Below, piece by piece: positions 1 to 7,517 of a stretch of DNA of 36,347 nucleotides. Both the position numbers and the translations under genes were made by a program. Under the pieces are notes generated by a model. The model saw only the letters and a list, made by a program, of their open reading frames with translations, made no database searches and was not told where the DNA came from. The stretch spans positions 1 to 36,347 of the forward strand of contig CAJURI010000021.1 of the NCBI GenBank assembly GCA_910588795.1, written 5' to 3'. Each line of letters begins with the position of its first letter. Within the stretch, counting starts at the first letter, position 1. This DNA comes from an uncultured Duncaniella sp. (GTDB taxonomy: Bacteria > Bacteroidota > Bacteroidia > Bacteroidales > Muribaculaceae).

Positions 1-541
1 CGCAAATTTAACACTTTTCCCTAAATCCATGCACCGGGATTTCGGCTTGTGCCCTCATTCTCGCGAATTGTTGCGTGGTTGCCCTGATATTACTCAAGTA
101 GATCCCTCTTATTGTTTAGTGTTTGATTATGGAATTGAAGAGCAGGCATATAATTGGTTGTTCAGACAACAAAAGGCCAATTCTACATTCAAATTGTGGA
201 AATCGTTTTCCCCTGCAACTTTTTGTAGTTATATAAATGTAGGTGTTAAATTGCCATATACGCCAAAAGCAGAAACTATTATGATAGGGGAGCGTCTTAA
301 ATCGTCAGCCCAAAATAATAGTTTGGATGATTTTGATATAGAATGTGCCAATGTTAAAGAGTACATGTCAACTTGTGGGTTTAGATATGAACATGGTGAA
401 TGTGAGTATTTATCGGAAATAATAAAAGAGGCAATTTCTTTGGTTAATGAAGCCTGTTTATGTGATGAATATGAGCGTGCATGTTTTGAAATAATCAGAG
501 AAGATATGTTAAAAGTCGCATCTCATCATTCAAAAATTTGA
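1..541 (+). CDS. Unknown AT-rich protein, 5' end uncertain
   Basis: Frame 2 is open from the window edge. The first ATG is at 29 and gives 170 residues, but the frame is also open upstream of it, so the gene may begin outside the window. I do not recognise the product. It has no signal peptide or membrane segment; the C-terminal half is rich in Glu and Cys (for example EYERACFEIIRED) and looks helical. Base composition is clearly more AT-rich than ruvB next to it, which suggests recent acquisition, perhaps the end of an accessory island. About 180 bases without a gene separate it from ruvB. An effector, immunity or phage-related role would be a guess. Confidence 0.5.
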   Translation, partial: ANLTLFPKSMHRDFGLCPHSRELLRGCPDITQVDPSYCLVFDYGIEEQAYNWLFRQQKANSTFKLWKSFSPATFCSYINVGVKLPYTPKAETIMIGERLKSSAQNNSLDDFDIECANVKEYMSTCGFRYEHGECEYLSEIIKEAISLVNEACLCDEYERACFEIIREDMLKVASHHSKI

Positions 542-683
542 TTATGTAGTCTGTGATATTATGATGCCAGTTATAAGTTATTGAAAAAGTGAATGATAAA
601 TGCCTCAGTGCAATTTGTTGAACTAATGAGAGTCTCGGATTCCGGATGTAGGTGTCAGAAGCTGATGCCGTTTATTATATGAT

Positions 684-715
684 TTTGGAGGGGGAGGAAT
701 TTTTCATTACTTTTG
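684..715 (+). promoter_or_regulatory. Promoter of ruvB (TTTG-N20-TACTTTTG)
   Basis: TTTG at 684-687 and TACTTTTG at 708-715 are 20 bases apart, matching the Bacteroidota primary-sigma consensus TTTG-N19..21-TAnnTTTG. The GGAGGGGGAGGAA run at 688-700 looks like a ribosome binding site but lies in the promoter spacer, so it would not be in the transcript. The expected start of transcription is only a few bases before the ATG at 725. Confidence 0.7.
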
Positions 716-724
716 TTGTTGAAA

Positions 725-1741
725 ATGGAATCCGAATTTGACATACATAACAGACTTAATGCCGACAAGGAGTTTGAGAAGGCACTGAGGCCGTCGTACT
801 TCGACGGGTTCAACGGTCAGGAGAAGATAGTCGAGAACCTGAAGGTTTTTGTCCAGGCGGCGCGTATGCGCGGCGAGGCTCTGGACCATCTCCTGCTGTT
901 CGGTCCTCCGGGGCTTGGCAAGACCACGCTTGCGGGTATCATAGCCAATGAGCTTGGGGTCAATTTCAAGGTGACTTCGGGGCCTGTGCTCGACAAGCCG
1001 GGCGACCTTGCTGGGATACTTACTTCGCTCGGGGAGAATGATGTGCTTTTCATCGATGAGATCCACAGGCTGAGCCGTGTGGTGGAGGAGTATCTTTATT
1101 CGGCAATGGAGGATTTCCGTATCGACATCATGATCGACAAGGGCCCGGGGGCGCGGTCGGTGCAGCTGTCGCTGTCGCCGTTCACGCTTGTGGGGGCGAC
1201 TACGCGGTCGGGGATGCTTACTGCCCCTATGCGTGCGCGGTTCGGGATCAACTGTCATCTGGAGTACTACAAGCATGATGTGCTTGAGCGTATCATAGCC
1301 CGCTCTGCGGCTCTGCTTGGGGTGAAGTGCTCGGCCGAGGCTGCGCATGAGATAGCGATGCGTTCGCGCGGGACGCCGCGTATAGCCAATTCGCTTCTGC
1401 GGCGTGTGAGGGATTTCGCCCAGGTCAAAGGGTCGGGCGAGATAGATGTGGATATAGCCAGATATGCGCTCGAGGCTCTGAATATCGACCGTTACGGCCT
1501 TGACGAGATGGACCACAAGCTGCTGCTGACGATGATAGACAAGTTTAACGGCGGGCCTGTTGGGCTGTCGACCATCGCGACGGCCATAGGTGAGGAGCAG
1601 GATACGATAGAGGAGGTGTATGAGCCGTTCCTTATAATGGAGGGGTTCCTTCGCCGCACGCCGCGCGGGCGTGAGGTGACATCTCTTGCATATAATCATC
1701 TGAGGCTCAATCCTCCGGCTTCGCAGGGGAGCCTGTTTTGA
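725..1741 (+). CDS. ruvB: Holliday junction branch migration ATPase RuvB
   Basis: RuvB is the hexameric AAA+ motor that drives Holliday junction branch migration with RuvA and hands junctions to RuvC. The 338-residue protein has Walker A GPPGLGKT at about 60-67, Walker B LFIDEIHRL, the sensor region GATTRSGMLTAPMRARFG, the lid segment SRGTPRIANSLLRRVRDFAQ and a C-terminal winged helix ending with RRTPRGREVT. Length and motifs are those of an intact family member. ATG 725 is chosen because Bacteroidales RuvB proteins start with an acidic Met-Glu segment like this one. An in-frame TTG at 713 lies inside the -7 box of the promoter and should not be transcribed. No ruvA or ruvC is adjacent. Confidence 0.97.
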   Translation: MESEFDIHNRLNADKEFEKALRPSYFDGFNGQEKIVENLKVFVQAARMRGEALDHLLLFGPPGLGKTTLAGIIANELGVNFKVTSGPVLDKPGDLAGILTSLGENDVLFIDEIHRLSRVVEEYLYSAMEDFRIDIMIDKGPGARSVQLSLSPFTLVGATTRSGMLTAPMRARFGINCHLEYYKHDVLERIIARSAALLGVKCSAEAAHEIAMRSRGTPRIANSLLRRVRDFAQVKGSGEIDVDIARYALEALNIDRYGLDEMDHKLLLTMIDKFNGGPVGLSTIATAIGEEQDTIEEVYEPFLIMEGFLRRTPRGREVTSLAYNHLRLNPPASQGSLF

Positions 1742-1774
1742 GGCCGAGGGGCGGATAAAGCGGCCTTTTCAGGA

Positions 1775-1970
1775 TAAGTAACTCTTATAAATTAGTTATA
1801 ATTAAAATAATTTCAAGTAACCCTTCGGGCTGACACATCCTTATTCGTCTTTTCGGCGTTTTTCGCACTGTCACTCAGTTGTGTAGCTCGCTACACTCCT
1901 TCGCTCCATTTCGAAAACCACTCGAAAATACTTCATAATTATGTGTCAGCTAATTTATGCGAGTTACTTA
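1775..1970. mobile_element. 196-bp miniature inverted-repeat element, copy 1
   Basis: This block is identical base for base to 18285-18480. Its ends are imperfect inverted repeats of 21 bp (TAAGTAACTCTTATAAATTAG against TAAGTAACTCGCATAAATTAG read from the right end, two mismatches). Further inward, GCTGACACAT pairs with ATGTGTCAGC, and the centre GTGTAGC-TC-GCTACAC is a tight hairpin, so most of the element can fold into a branched hairpin. Both copies are bounded by TA at each end, as expected of a TA target duplication (IS630/Tc1-like), although the palindrome makes this ambiguous. It has no coding capacity and starts 34 bases after the ruvB stop. Confidence 0.8.
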
Positions 1971-2255
1971 GAGGTTGTTTAAAAACAAATGTGAAAGCCG
2001 GAGTCTATTCTCTTAAGATTCAACACGAAATATATCCAAGAGAATGGATGCAAACGGACATTTTTCACAACTTCCACAAAGGAACTTTATGAATAAAAAT
2101 ATAAATAAAAGTTACAATAGCCTGCATGGATGCCTTTTTGGCTCCCCTGTCCCTAATCTTCAGTCACCATGCTACAGCATGGCTCCTTCAGATTATGAAC
2201 AGGTTAGCTCAAAAATCCATCCACTCCGGCTTCACATTTATTATTAAACAACCTC
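1971..2255. mobile_element. 285-bp miniature inverted-repeat element with TTA flanks
   Basis: The ends are inverted repeats of about 34 bp: the left end begins GAGGTTGTTTAAAAACAAAT and the reverse complement of the right end begins GAGGTTGTTTAATAATAAAT, followed in both by GTGAA, an optional A, and GCCGGAGT. There are two mismatches and one indel. TTA stands directly before (1968-1970) and after (2256-2258), a 3-bp target duplication such as IS5-group elements make. Inside are two hairpins (TTCTCTT with AAGAGAA, and CCATGCT-AC-AGCATGG) and no convincing gene. It sits exactly against the end of the 196-bp element, sharing the TTA, so it probably inserted there afterwards. Confidence 0.75.
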
Positions 2256-2293
2256 TTAATCGTAATAGAATTTCGGCATGTGCCGTTGAAGTT

Positions 2294-3787
2294 ATGGCTG
2301 GTATAAAATCGCTTGCAAAGGATACTGCGATATACGGACTGAGCAGTATAGTGGGTAGGTTTCTCAACTGGTGTCTGGTGCCTCTGTACACGCAGATGTT
2401 CCCGCCGGATGAGTATGGCGTGGTGACGTATGTGTATTCGGCTGTCGCTCTCGCGCTTATCATTCTGACGTATGGTATGGAGACGGGTTTTTTCCGTTTT
2501 GCCAACCATGACCGCTATAAGGATCCTCTTGAGGTGTACTCCACGGCACTTGTGTCGCTCGGGGTTAGCTCGGTGCTGTTCATCGTGGCGATGCTTGCGT
2601 TCATCGGTCCGGTGTCGGAGGCTCTGCATGCGGGCAGCCATCATGACTATGTTGTGATGATGGTTGTGGCTGTCGCGCTTGACGCGTTCACGGCCCTGCC
2701 GTTCAGCTATCTCAGGTATGCCAAGCGTCCGATGAGGTTTGCGTCGCTGAGGCTTGTGAATATCGCTGTGAATATCGGTCTGAACCTTTTCTTTATTCTC
2801 ATATGCCCGTGGCTCTGGGAGTATGCGCCCGGGTGGATAGCGTGGTTCTATGATCCGGATTTCGGGATAGGTTATATTTTCCTTGCCAATCTTGTTTCGT
2901 CGGTGCTCAATGTGGCGCTTCTTCTGCCGGAGCTGAGGGGTTTCCGTTGGAGGTTCAATCCGGCATTGTGGCGTGAGATGCTTGCATATTCGGCCCCGCT
3001 TCTTGTGCTCGGTGTCGCCGGCATCATGAACCAGACACTCGGGACTCTGCTTATGCCTGAGCTTTATGCCGACAAGGGTGAGGGGATCACTGCGGTGGGC
3101 ATATATGGCGCGAACTATAAGATTGCTATCGTGATGGTGATGTTCATCCAGGCGTTCCGTTTTGCGTATGAGCCGTTCATATTTGCCAAGGCCAAGGCTC
3201 AGGGTGAGGACCGTCTGCAGAGCTATCGGGATGCGATGAGGTGGTTTGTGATATTCGGTATGGTGATTTTCCTTGGGGTTATGTATTATCTGGATATTCT
3301 GCGCCATTTCATCGCGGCTACGTATTTCAGCGGACTCAAGGTTGTGCCGATACTGATGATCGCGGAGCTGTTTTTCGGTGTTTTCTTCAATCTTTCGGTG
3401 TGGTATAAGATCACTGACCGCACGGTGTGGGGGATGTGGCTTTCGCTTCTGGGTCTTGTGATGACGGTGGGCCTGAATGTGCTGCTGGTGCCGCGCTACG
3501 GCTATATAGGGTGTGCGTGGGCGGCATTCGGATGTTATGGCGCGATGATGGCTGCGAGCTATATAGCGGGCCGCATGCATTATCCCATAGGATATAATGT
3601 GCCACGGCTTGCTTTCTACTTTGTGTCGGGCCTGGTGTTCTGGGTTGTGGGTGAGGTCATAGGGATTGATGCCCATCCCTGGCTTACGATGGCTATGCGT
3701 ACGCCTCTGCTTGTGCTCTATGTGTTCATGGTGCTCCGGGTCGAGGGGGTGAAGCTTCGCGGCATCAGGGGATTTATCGACCGATAG
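2294..3787 (+). CDS. Wzx-type polysaccharide/O-unit flippase
   Basis: This is a 497-residue integral membrane protein of the MATE/MOP flippase superfamily (polysaccharide biosynthesis protein), expected to move a lipid-linked saccharide across the inner membrane. It has about 12-14 hydrophobic segments, the N-terminal signature KSLAKDTAIYGLSSIVGRFL and the Arg/Pro-rich early loop (PLYTQMFPPDEYG) typical of Bacteroidales members. ATG 2294 (MAGIKSLAKD) is preferred. The frame continues upstream to 2126, but those 56 residues are mostly encoded by the 285-bp mobile element and have no family counterpart. No glycosyltransferases are adjacent, so the substrate cannot be inferred. Insertion of two mobile elements upstream means its promoter may have been displaced or supplied by them. 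Confidence 0.88.
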   Translation: MAGIKSLAKDTAIYGLSSIVGRFLNWCLVPLYTQMFPPDEYGVVTYVYSAVALALIILTYGMETGFFRFANHDRYKDPLEVYSTALVSLGVSSVLFIVAMLAFIGPVSEALHAGSHHDYVVMMVVAVALDAFTALPFSYLRYAKRPMRFASLRLVNIAVNIGLNLFFILICPWLWEYAPGWIAWFYDPDFGIGYIFLANLVSSVLNVALLLPELRGFRWRFNPALWREMLAYSAPLLVLGVAGIMNQTLGTLLMPELYADKGEGITAVGIYGANYKIAIVMVMFIQAFRFAYEPFIFAKAKAQGEDRLQSYRDAMRWFVIFGMVIFLGVMYYLDILRHFIAATYFSGLKVVPILMIAELFFGVFFNLSVWYKITDRTVWGMWLSLLGLVMTVGLNVLLVPRYGYIGCAWAAFGCYGAMMAASYIAGRMHYPIGYNVPRLAFYFVSGLVFWVVGEVIGIDAHPWLTMAMRTPLLVLYVFMVLRVEGVKLRGIRGFIDR

Positions 3788-3881
3788 CTGTCAGCGAGCC
3801 GGCTTGTGGCGGTTCTTCATTGGCCTCAGGAGCCGCAAAGAACAGATACCGCTGCTTCATGCGCTAAATATTTCTGATGAG

Positions 3882-3911
3882 ATCGAAGTCTTTCAAATCG
3901 AAGTCTTTCAA
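3882..3911 (+). repeat. Two perfect tandem 15-bp repeats
   Basis: ATCGAAGTCTTTCAA occurs twice head to tail (3882-3896 and 3897-3911), 34 bases upstream of the tsaE -33 box. It could be a regulator site or a simple slippage duplication; nothing in the sequence decides between them. Confidence 0.6.
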
Positions 3912-3944
3912 TAAGTCGGGTGAGGGGTGAATAAGGGAGTTTTA

Positions 3945-3976
3945 TTTGCTATTGCGGTTGTCATGCAGTAACTTTG
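3945..3976 (+). promoter_or_regulatory. Promoter of the tsaE-birA-xseA operon
   Basis: TTTG (3945-3948), a 20-base spacer and TAACTTTG (3969-3976) match the Bacteroidota consensus exactly. The leader to ATG 4042 is about 60 bases and contains a repeated 15-mer, AAAGTAAAGAAACGC at 3985-3999 and AAAGTAAAGGAACGC at 4023-4037. Confidence 0.8.
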
Positions 3977-4041
3977 CAGTCAGTAAAGTAAAGAAACGCA
4001 GCAAAGCGTAATGTAATGCTGCAAAGTAAAGGAACGCTATT

Positions 4042-4482
4042 ATGAAGAAAGAGATATTGATACCTTCGACGGAGGCTCTGGAGTCGGCCGCTGAGGAGTT
4101 TGTCGCTCTGATGGGCGATGAGACGGTGTATGCTTTCACCGGTGAGATGGGTGCGGGCAAGACGACATTCATCAATGCGCTGTGCCGCGCTCTTGGCGTG
4201 GAGGATGACCCTACGGGCTCACCTACGTTCGCGATAATCAATGAGTATCGTTCGGACACTACGGCCGAGCTGATCTATCATTTTGATCTTTACCGCATAG
4301 AGAACCTTGAGCAGGCTTTTGACATAGGTATAGAGGATTATCTTGATTCGGGTGCTCTCTGCTTCATAGAGTGGCCTGACCGCATAGAGGATATCCTTCC
4401 GGAGGATACTGTGAGTGTGAACATAGAGGTGCTTCCCGACGGGGCGCGCTGCCTCACTGTGGATGGCCTGAGCGAGGAGTGA
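4042..4482 (+). CDS. tsaE: tRNA threonylcarbamoyladenosine ATPase TsaE
   Basis: TsaE is the P-loop ATPase that works with TsaB and TsaD to form N6-threonylcarbamoyladenosine at position 37 of ANN-decoding tRNAs. The 146-residue protein has Walker A GEMGAGKTT at about 34-42, the switch-like segment SPTFAIINEY, the HFDLYRI motif and the CFIEWPDRI Walker-B region, all diagnostic for the family, and the usual length. It is the first gene of an operon: its TGA overlaps the ATG of birA by one base (TGATG), which implies translational coupling. The start is the first ATG after the promoter. Confidence 0.95.
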   Translation: MKKEILIPSTEALESAAEEFVALMGDETVYAFTGEMGAGKTTFINALCRALGVEDDPTGSPTFAIINEYRSDTTAELIYHFDLYRIENLEQAFDIGIEDYLDSGALCFIEWPDRIEDILPEDTVSVNIEVLPDGARCLTVDGLSEE

Positions 4483-5231
4483 TGGAGCTTGTCAGGATAG
4501 ATAGCGCGGGGTCGACGAGCACGTATCTTGCCGGTATTGCCGACGGGTGCTGCCACGGCACGGCTGTTATGGCCCGGGAGCAGACGGCAGGGCGCGGCCA
4601 GCGCGGGAATTCGTGGGAGGCTGAGCCGGGCAAGAATGTCACGATGTCGATACTCCTGCGCCCGGAGGGGCTTGAACCGGCCCGGCAGTTTGTCATATCG
4701 CAGGCGGTGTCGCTCGCGATGGTGGAGATGCTTGACTGCTTTATAGGAGCCGAGCCTGTCAGCATCAAGTGGCCCAACGATATCTATGTGGGTGACAGCA
4801 AGATTGCCGGCATACTCATAGAGAATGTGATAAGCGGCACGGAGATAAGCCGCACGATAGTGGGGATAGGGCTTAATGTGAACCAGACGGAATTTGTGTC
4901 CGATGCTCCTAATCCGGTGTCGCTCAAGGGTCTTATGCCTAAGGCGGACTTCGATGTCGATGCGCTTGGGGAGGCTCTTGCGAGGGATGTGATAGAGAAG
5001 ACTGATCGTGCCCTGTCATCGGCGGAGGCTGCCGCTGAGGTGGCGGAGGCTTATTTCGCCCGTATGTGGAGGGGTGACGGCGGTTATCATCCGTATTATG
5101 ACCATATGCGCGGTGTGTACATGGAGGCGCGCATAGATGCCGTGGCTGCCACGGGGCATATCACTCTTACCGACCGTGCCGACGGCGAGGCGAGGGTGTA
5201 TGCGTTCAAGGAAATTTCAGCAGTGTTGTAG
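4482..5231 (+). CDS. birA: Biotin--[acetyl-CoA-carboxylase] ligase (monofunctional BirA)
   Basis: This enzyme activates biotin to biotinyl-5'-AMP and attaches it to the lysine of biotin carboxyl carrier domains. The 249 residues contain the adenylate-binding GRGQRGNSW loop, KWPNDIYVGDSKIAGILIE with the catalytic lysine region, and VGIGLNVNQ. There is no N-terminal helix-turn-helix, so unlike E. coli BirA it should not act as a repressor. ATG 4482 is chosen; an in-frame GTG sits one codon upstream. It overlaps tsaE by one base and ends directly before the xseA ATG, so the three genes are one transcription unit. Confidence 0.93.
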   Translation: MELVRIDSAGSTSTYLAGIADGCCHGTAVMAREQTAGRGQRGNSWEAEPGKNVTMSILLRPEGLEPARQFVISQAVSLAMVEMLDCFIGAEPVSIKWPNDIYVGDSKIAGILIENVISGTEISRTIVGIGLNVNQTEFVSDAPNPVSLKGLMPKADFDVDALGEALARDVIEKTDRALSSAEAAAEVAEAYFARMWRGDGGYHPYYDHMRGVYMEARIDAVAATGHITLTDRADGEARVYAFKEISAVL

Positions 5232-6533
5232 ATGCCAGCTTCATCAGCCATCACTCTCGAGGAGTTCACCGCACGCATAGCCGGGGCTGTCAACGGATCG
5301 CCCGGGCTTGCAGGTGTGTGGGTCGTTGCCGAGACTTCGGATGTGCGCCGTTCGGGCCACTGTTATCTCGAACTTGTCCAGAAGCATCCGGTGACGGGTG
5401 ACCCTGTGGCCCGTCTGCGCGGCACGATATGGCGCAGCGCGCTGGCTCAGATCGATGCCAAGTTCAGCGGGTCGACGGGCGAGCGTCTCGGGAGCGGGAT
5501 GAAGGTGATGGTGAGAGTGACGGCGTCGTATCACCCGGCCTACGGGCTGTCGGGGAATATCACCGATATAGATCCGTCGTACACTCTCGGCGACCTTGTG
5601 CGCCGTCGTCAGGAGATAGTGGCGCGGTTGCGCGCCGAGGGGATCATTGACCTTAACCGTGAGGCGGAGTGGCCTGACGTGCCTCTGCGTGTTGCCGTGA
5701 TCTCCGCGCAGGGTGCTGCGGGGTATGGCGATTTCATACATCAGCTGTACACGTGTCCGTCACGTCTTGACTTCAGGGTGAGGCTGTTTCCCGCGCTTAT
5801 GCAGGGGAGCGGCGCGCCTGGCTCCATAATATCGGCTCTCGAGGCCATAGCCTCGGAGGAGGATGAATGGGACTGTGTGGTGATAATCCGTGGCGGAGGC
5901 GCGACGAGTGACCTTGCGGCGTTTGAGAATTATGATCTTGCGGCCAATATAGCGCAGTTTCCGCTGCCTGTGATGATAGGGATAGGGCATGAGCGTGATG
6001 TCACGGTGCTTGACTATGTTGCCAATATGCGTGTCAAGACCCCTACGGCGGCTGCGGAGTGGCTGATAGCGCGTGGGGAGTGTGCCCTTGGTGAGCTTGA
6101 CCGCCTGGGGCATGAGGTGCTGCGTCTGGCGTCGGATATGCTTGCCGGGAGCCGTGAGCAGCTTGCGAGGATCGCGGCGTTGCTGCCGCATCTGCCGGTG
6201 ACGGCTCTCGGGAATGCCCGCATCCGTGTGGACCGTCTGGCGCGTGCACTCGGTGACAGTGCCTCGGCGCGTCTGCGCCCGGAATATTCGCGTCTCGATG
6301 TCCTGGCCGAGCGAGTGGCGTCGGCACCTATGGCGGCGATTGACCGCCAGCGCGGGGTGCTTGAGCGTCTTGAAGGGCTTGTCAAGGTGCTGTCTCCCCA
6401 GGCCACGCTTTCGCGCGGCTATTCCATAACCCGGGTCGGGGGGCATGCCGTGACGTCGGTGTCGCAGCTATCCGCGGGCACTGTTGTGGAGACCACTCTG
6501 GCCGACGGCTCGGTAAGGTCGACAGTGGAGTAG
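5232..6533 (+). CDS. xseA: Exodeoxyribonuclease VII large subunit
   Basis: XseA is the catalytic subunit of exonuclease VII, which degrades single-stranded DNA in both directions. The 433-residue protein has an N-terminal OB fold (VWVVAETSDVRRSGHCYLEL), the catalytic core with VAVISAQGAAGYGDFIHQL and IIRGGGATSDLAAFENYDL, then GIGHERDVTVLDYVANMRVK-TPTAA, and a C-terminal Arg/Leu-rich coiled-coil region ending in LSRGYSITR. It starts at the base after the birA stop. No gene for the small subunit XseB follows, although the two are often paired; the transcript ends at the 6582-6638 hairpin. Confidence 0.95.
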   Translation: MPASSAITLEEFTARIAGAVNGSPGLAGVWVVAETSDVRRSGHCYLELVQKHPVTGDPVARLRGTIWRSALAQIDAKFSGSTGERLGSGMKVMVRVTASYHPAYGLSGNITDIDPSYTLGDLVRRRQEIVARLRAEGIIDLNREAEWPDVPLRVAVISAQGAAGYGDFIHQLYTCPSRLDFRVRLFPALMQGSGAPGSIISALEAIASEEDEWDCVVIIRGGGATSDLAAFENYDLAANIAQFPLPVMIGIGHERDVTVLDYVANMRVKTPTAAAEWLIARGECALGELDRLGHEVLRLASDMLAGSREQLARIAALLPHLPVTALGNARIRVDRLARALGDSASARLRPEYSRLDVLAERVASAPMAAIDRQRGVLERLEGLVKVLSPQATLSRGYSITRVGGHAVTSVSQLSAGTVVETTLADGSVRSTVE

Positions 6534-6581
6534 CCGCAATCTTGGAAATGAGGGAGAGCAAAAATTCTTTTTTTAAGAAAT

Positions 6582-6638
6582 GAGGGTGTGTCAAAACATC
6601 CTTAATTTCTTTATATACGGACGTTATGACACATCCTC
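6582..6638. terminator. Convergent hairpin between xseA and the DUF4465 gene
   Basis: GAGGGTGTGTCA (6582-6593) pairs with TGACACATCCTC (6627-6638) over 12 bases with one wobble; AAGAAAT and ATTTCTT nearby can pair as an alternative. The A-rich stretch after the right arm is a T tract when read on the minus strand's opposite side, so the site probably ends transcripts arriving from both directions. The remaining 6534-6677 shows no gene. Confidence 0.5.
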
Positions 6639-6677
6639 AAAAACTTTATCTAAATGTTTTTGTCGATGGCTTTCGGA

Positions 6678-7505
6678 TTACTGCCGCAGCTGCATGCCGT
6701 CGAGGCAGAACCATGCGGGGGTGCGCATGTTTCCATGCTCATCCTTGTCGGAGGAGTCGAGGTAGAAGACCACCTTGTCAACAGCTCCAAGTCCGGCGAG
6801 GTCAAAGCGGGTCCAGTTGTTCACGATGTAGTCCCAGGCGGGGTTGGTCGTGTTGTGGCCTTTTTTGCATGAGAGGTCGAATGTGAGGCTTCCTGTCTCT
6901 CTGCCTTGGTTGAATCCTTTGGCTGTAAGGGTGAACCAGTCGCCCTGGCCGAATTTTTTGACTCCGCCCGGGACGTATGACTGCCATACGCCTTTTGGAG
7001 CCGACGGTACATAGGGATTGGCTTTCGGCTCCTCAGCTGTGCCGAATGTGTCGCCGTAGGACATGGCGTTGTAGGCCCAAGTGGTGTTGCTCACGAGGAT
7101 GTATTCAATGACGCGAGGTTGGCTCATGGTGAAGAAAGCGTCATCGCCGCTGACGTGGCACACCAGGTAGGTCCCGGTGGTGTTGGGGCGTGTCGAGAAT
7201 GTGCTGTAGCGCACGGAGTCTATGGCCGTCTCGGTGCCTGTCCATGTGAATGACCTCATGCTCCGGTTGCTTGCGCAGAAGCCTGCGGAGAGCTGTGTGC
7301 CGCTTGTCACGGCGTTGAAGTGTATGCCCTGCACGTCGAAGCCGCCCTGTTTTATCACGTGACTGAAACGCTGTGAGGGTGCGACTTCGTCGAATGTTAT
7401 ATTGGTGGGGTGGGGTATCACCAGGTCAATGTCGTCGCTGCATGAGGTCGCGGCCATGGAGGCCACCGCCAAAGCCAATATGGTGTATATTCCTGTTTTT
7501 TTCAT
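6678..7505 (-). CDS. DUF4465 lipoprotein of the susCD operon
   Basis: This 275-residue protein has a lipoprotein signal peptide (lipobox ATSC, Cys22, followed by acidic SDDID, as in surface-exported Bacteroidales lipoproteins). The mature part matches my recollection of DUF4465: VSNTTWAYNAMSYGD, a DWFTLTAKGFNQG strand pair, DYIVNNWTRFDLAGLG, and a C-terminal SSDKDEHGNMRTPAWFCLDGM. The family's function is not firmly known to me; members occur in outer-membrane uptake loci. It lies 12 bases after the SusD gene, so it is the third gene of the operon and probably a surface ligand-binding partner of the SusCD pair. No enzyme motif is visible. Confidence 0.85.
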   Translation of the reverse strand: MKKTGIYTILALAVASMAATSCSDDIDLVIPHPTNITFDEVAPSQRFSHVIKQGGFDVQGIHFNAVTSGTQLSAGFCASNRSMRSFTWTGTETAIDSVRYSTFSTRPNTTGTYLVCHVSGDDAFFTMSQPRVIEYILVSNTTWAYNAMSYGDTFGTAEEPKANPYVPSAPKGVWQSYVPGGVKKFGQGDWFTLTAKGFNQGRETGSLTFDLSCKKGHNTTNPAWDYIVNNWTRFDLAGLGAVDKVVFYLDSSDKDEHGNMRTPAWFCLDGMQLRQ

Positions 7506-7517
7506 GTTGTTTGGGTG

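Noticed and set aside
687..700. Shine-Dalgarno site for a TTG start at 713 of ruvB
   Set aside because: The purine run lies between perfectly spaced -33 and -7 boxes and the TTG lies in the -7 box itself.
707..1699. Minus-strand open frame opposite ruvB
   Set aside because: Antisense shadow, composition unlike any real protein in the window.
1775..1970. Invertible promoter (invertron) like those of Bacteroides capsule loci
   Set aside because: Size and inverted ends fit and both copies precede surface loci, but no TAnnTTTG promoter is present on either strand, and the internal palindrome makes inversion nearly silent. A MITE explains the data better; long reads could still test inversion.
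2044..2247. 67-codon frame inside the 285-bp element
   Set aside because: No recognisable domain and wholly inside the inverted-repeat element; probably fortuitous.
2126..2293. N-terminal extension of the flippase
   Set aside because: Encoded mainly by the 285-bp mobile element and lacking homology to flippase N-termini; MAGIKSLAKD at 2294 is the natural start.
2204..3676. Long minus-strand open frame opposite the flippase
   Set aside because: His/Arg-rich low-complexity translation without a family; shadow of the flippase codons.
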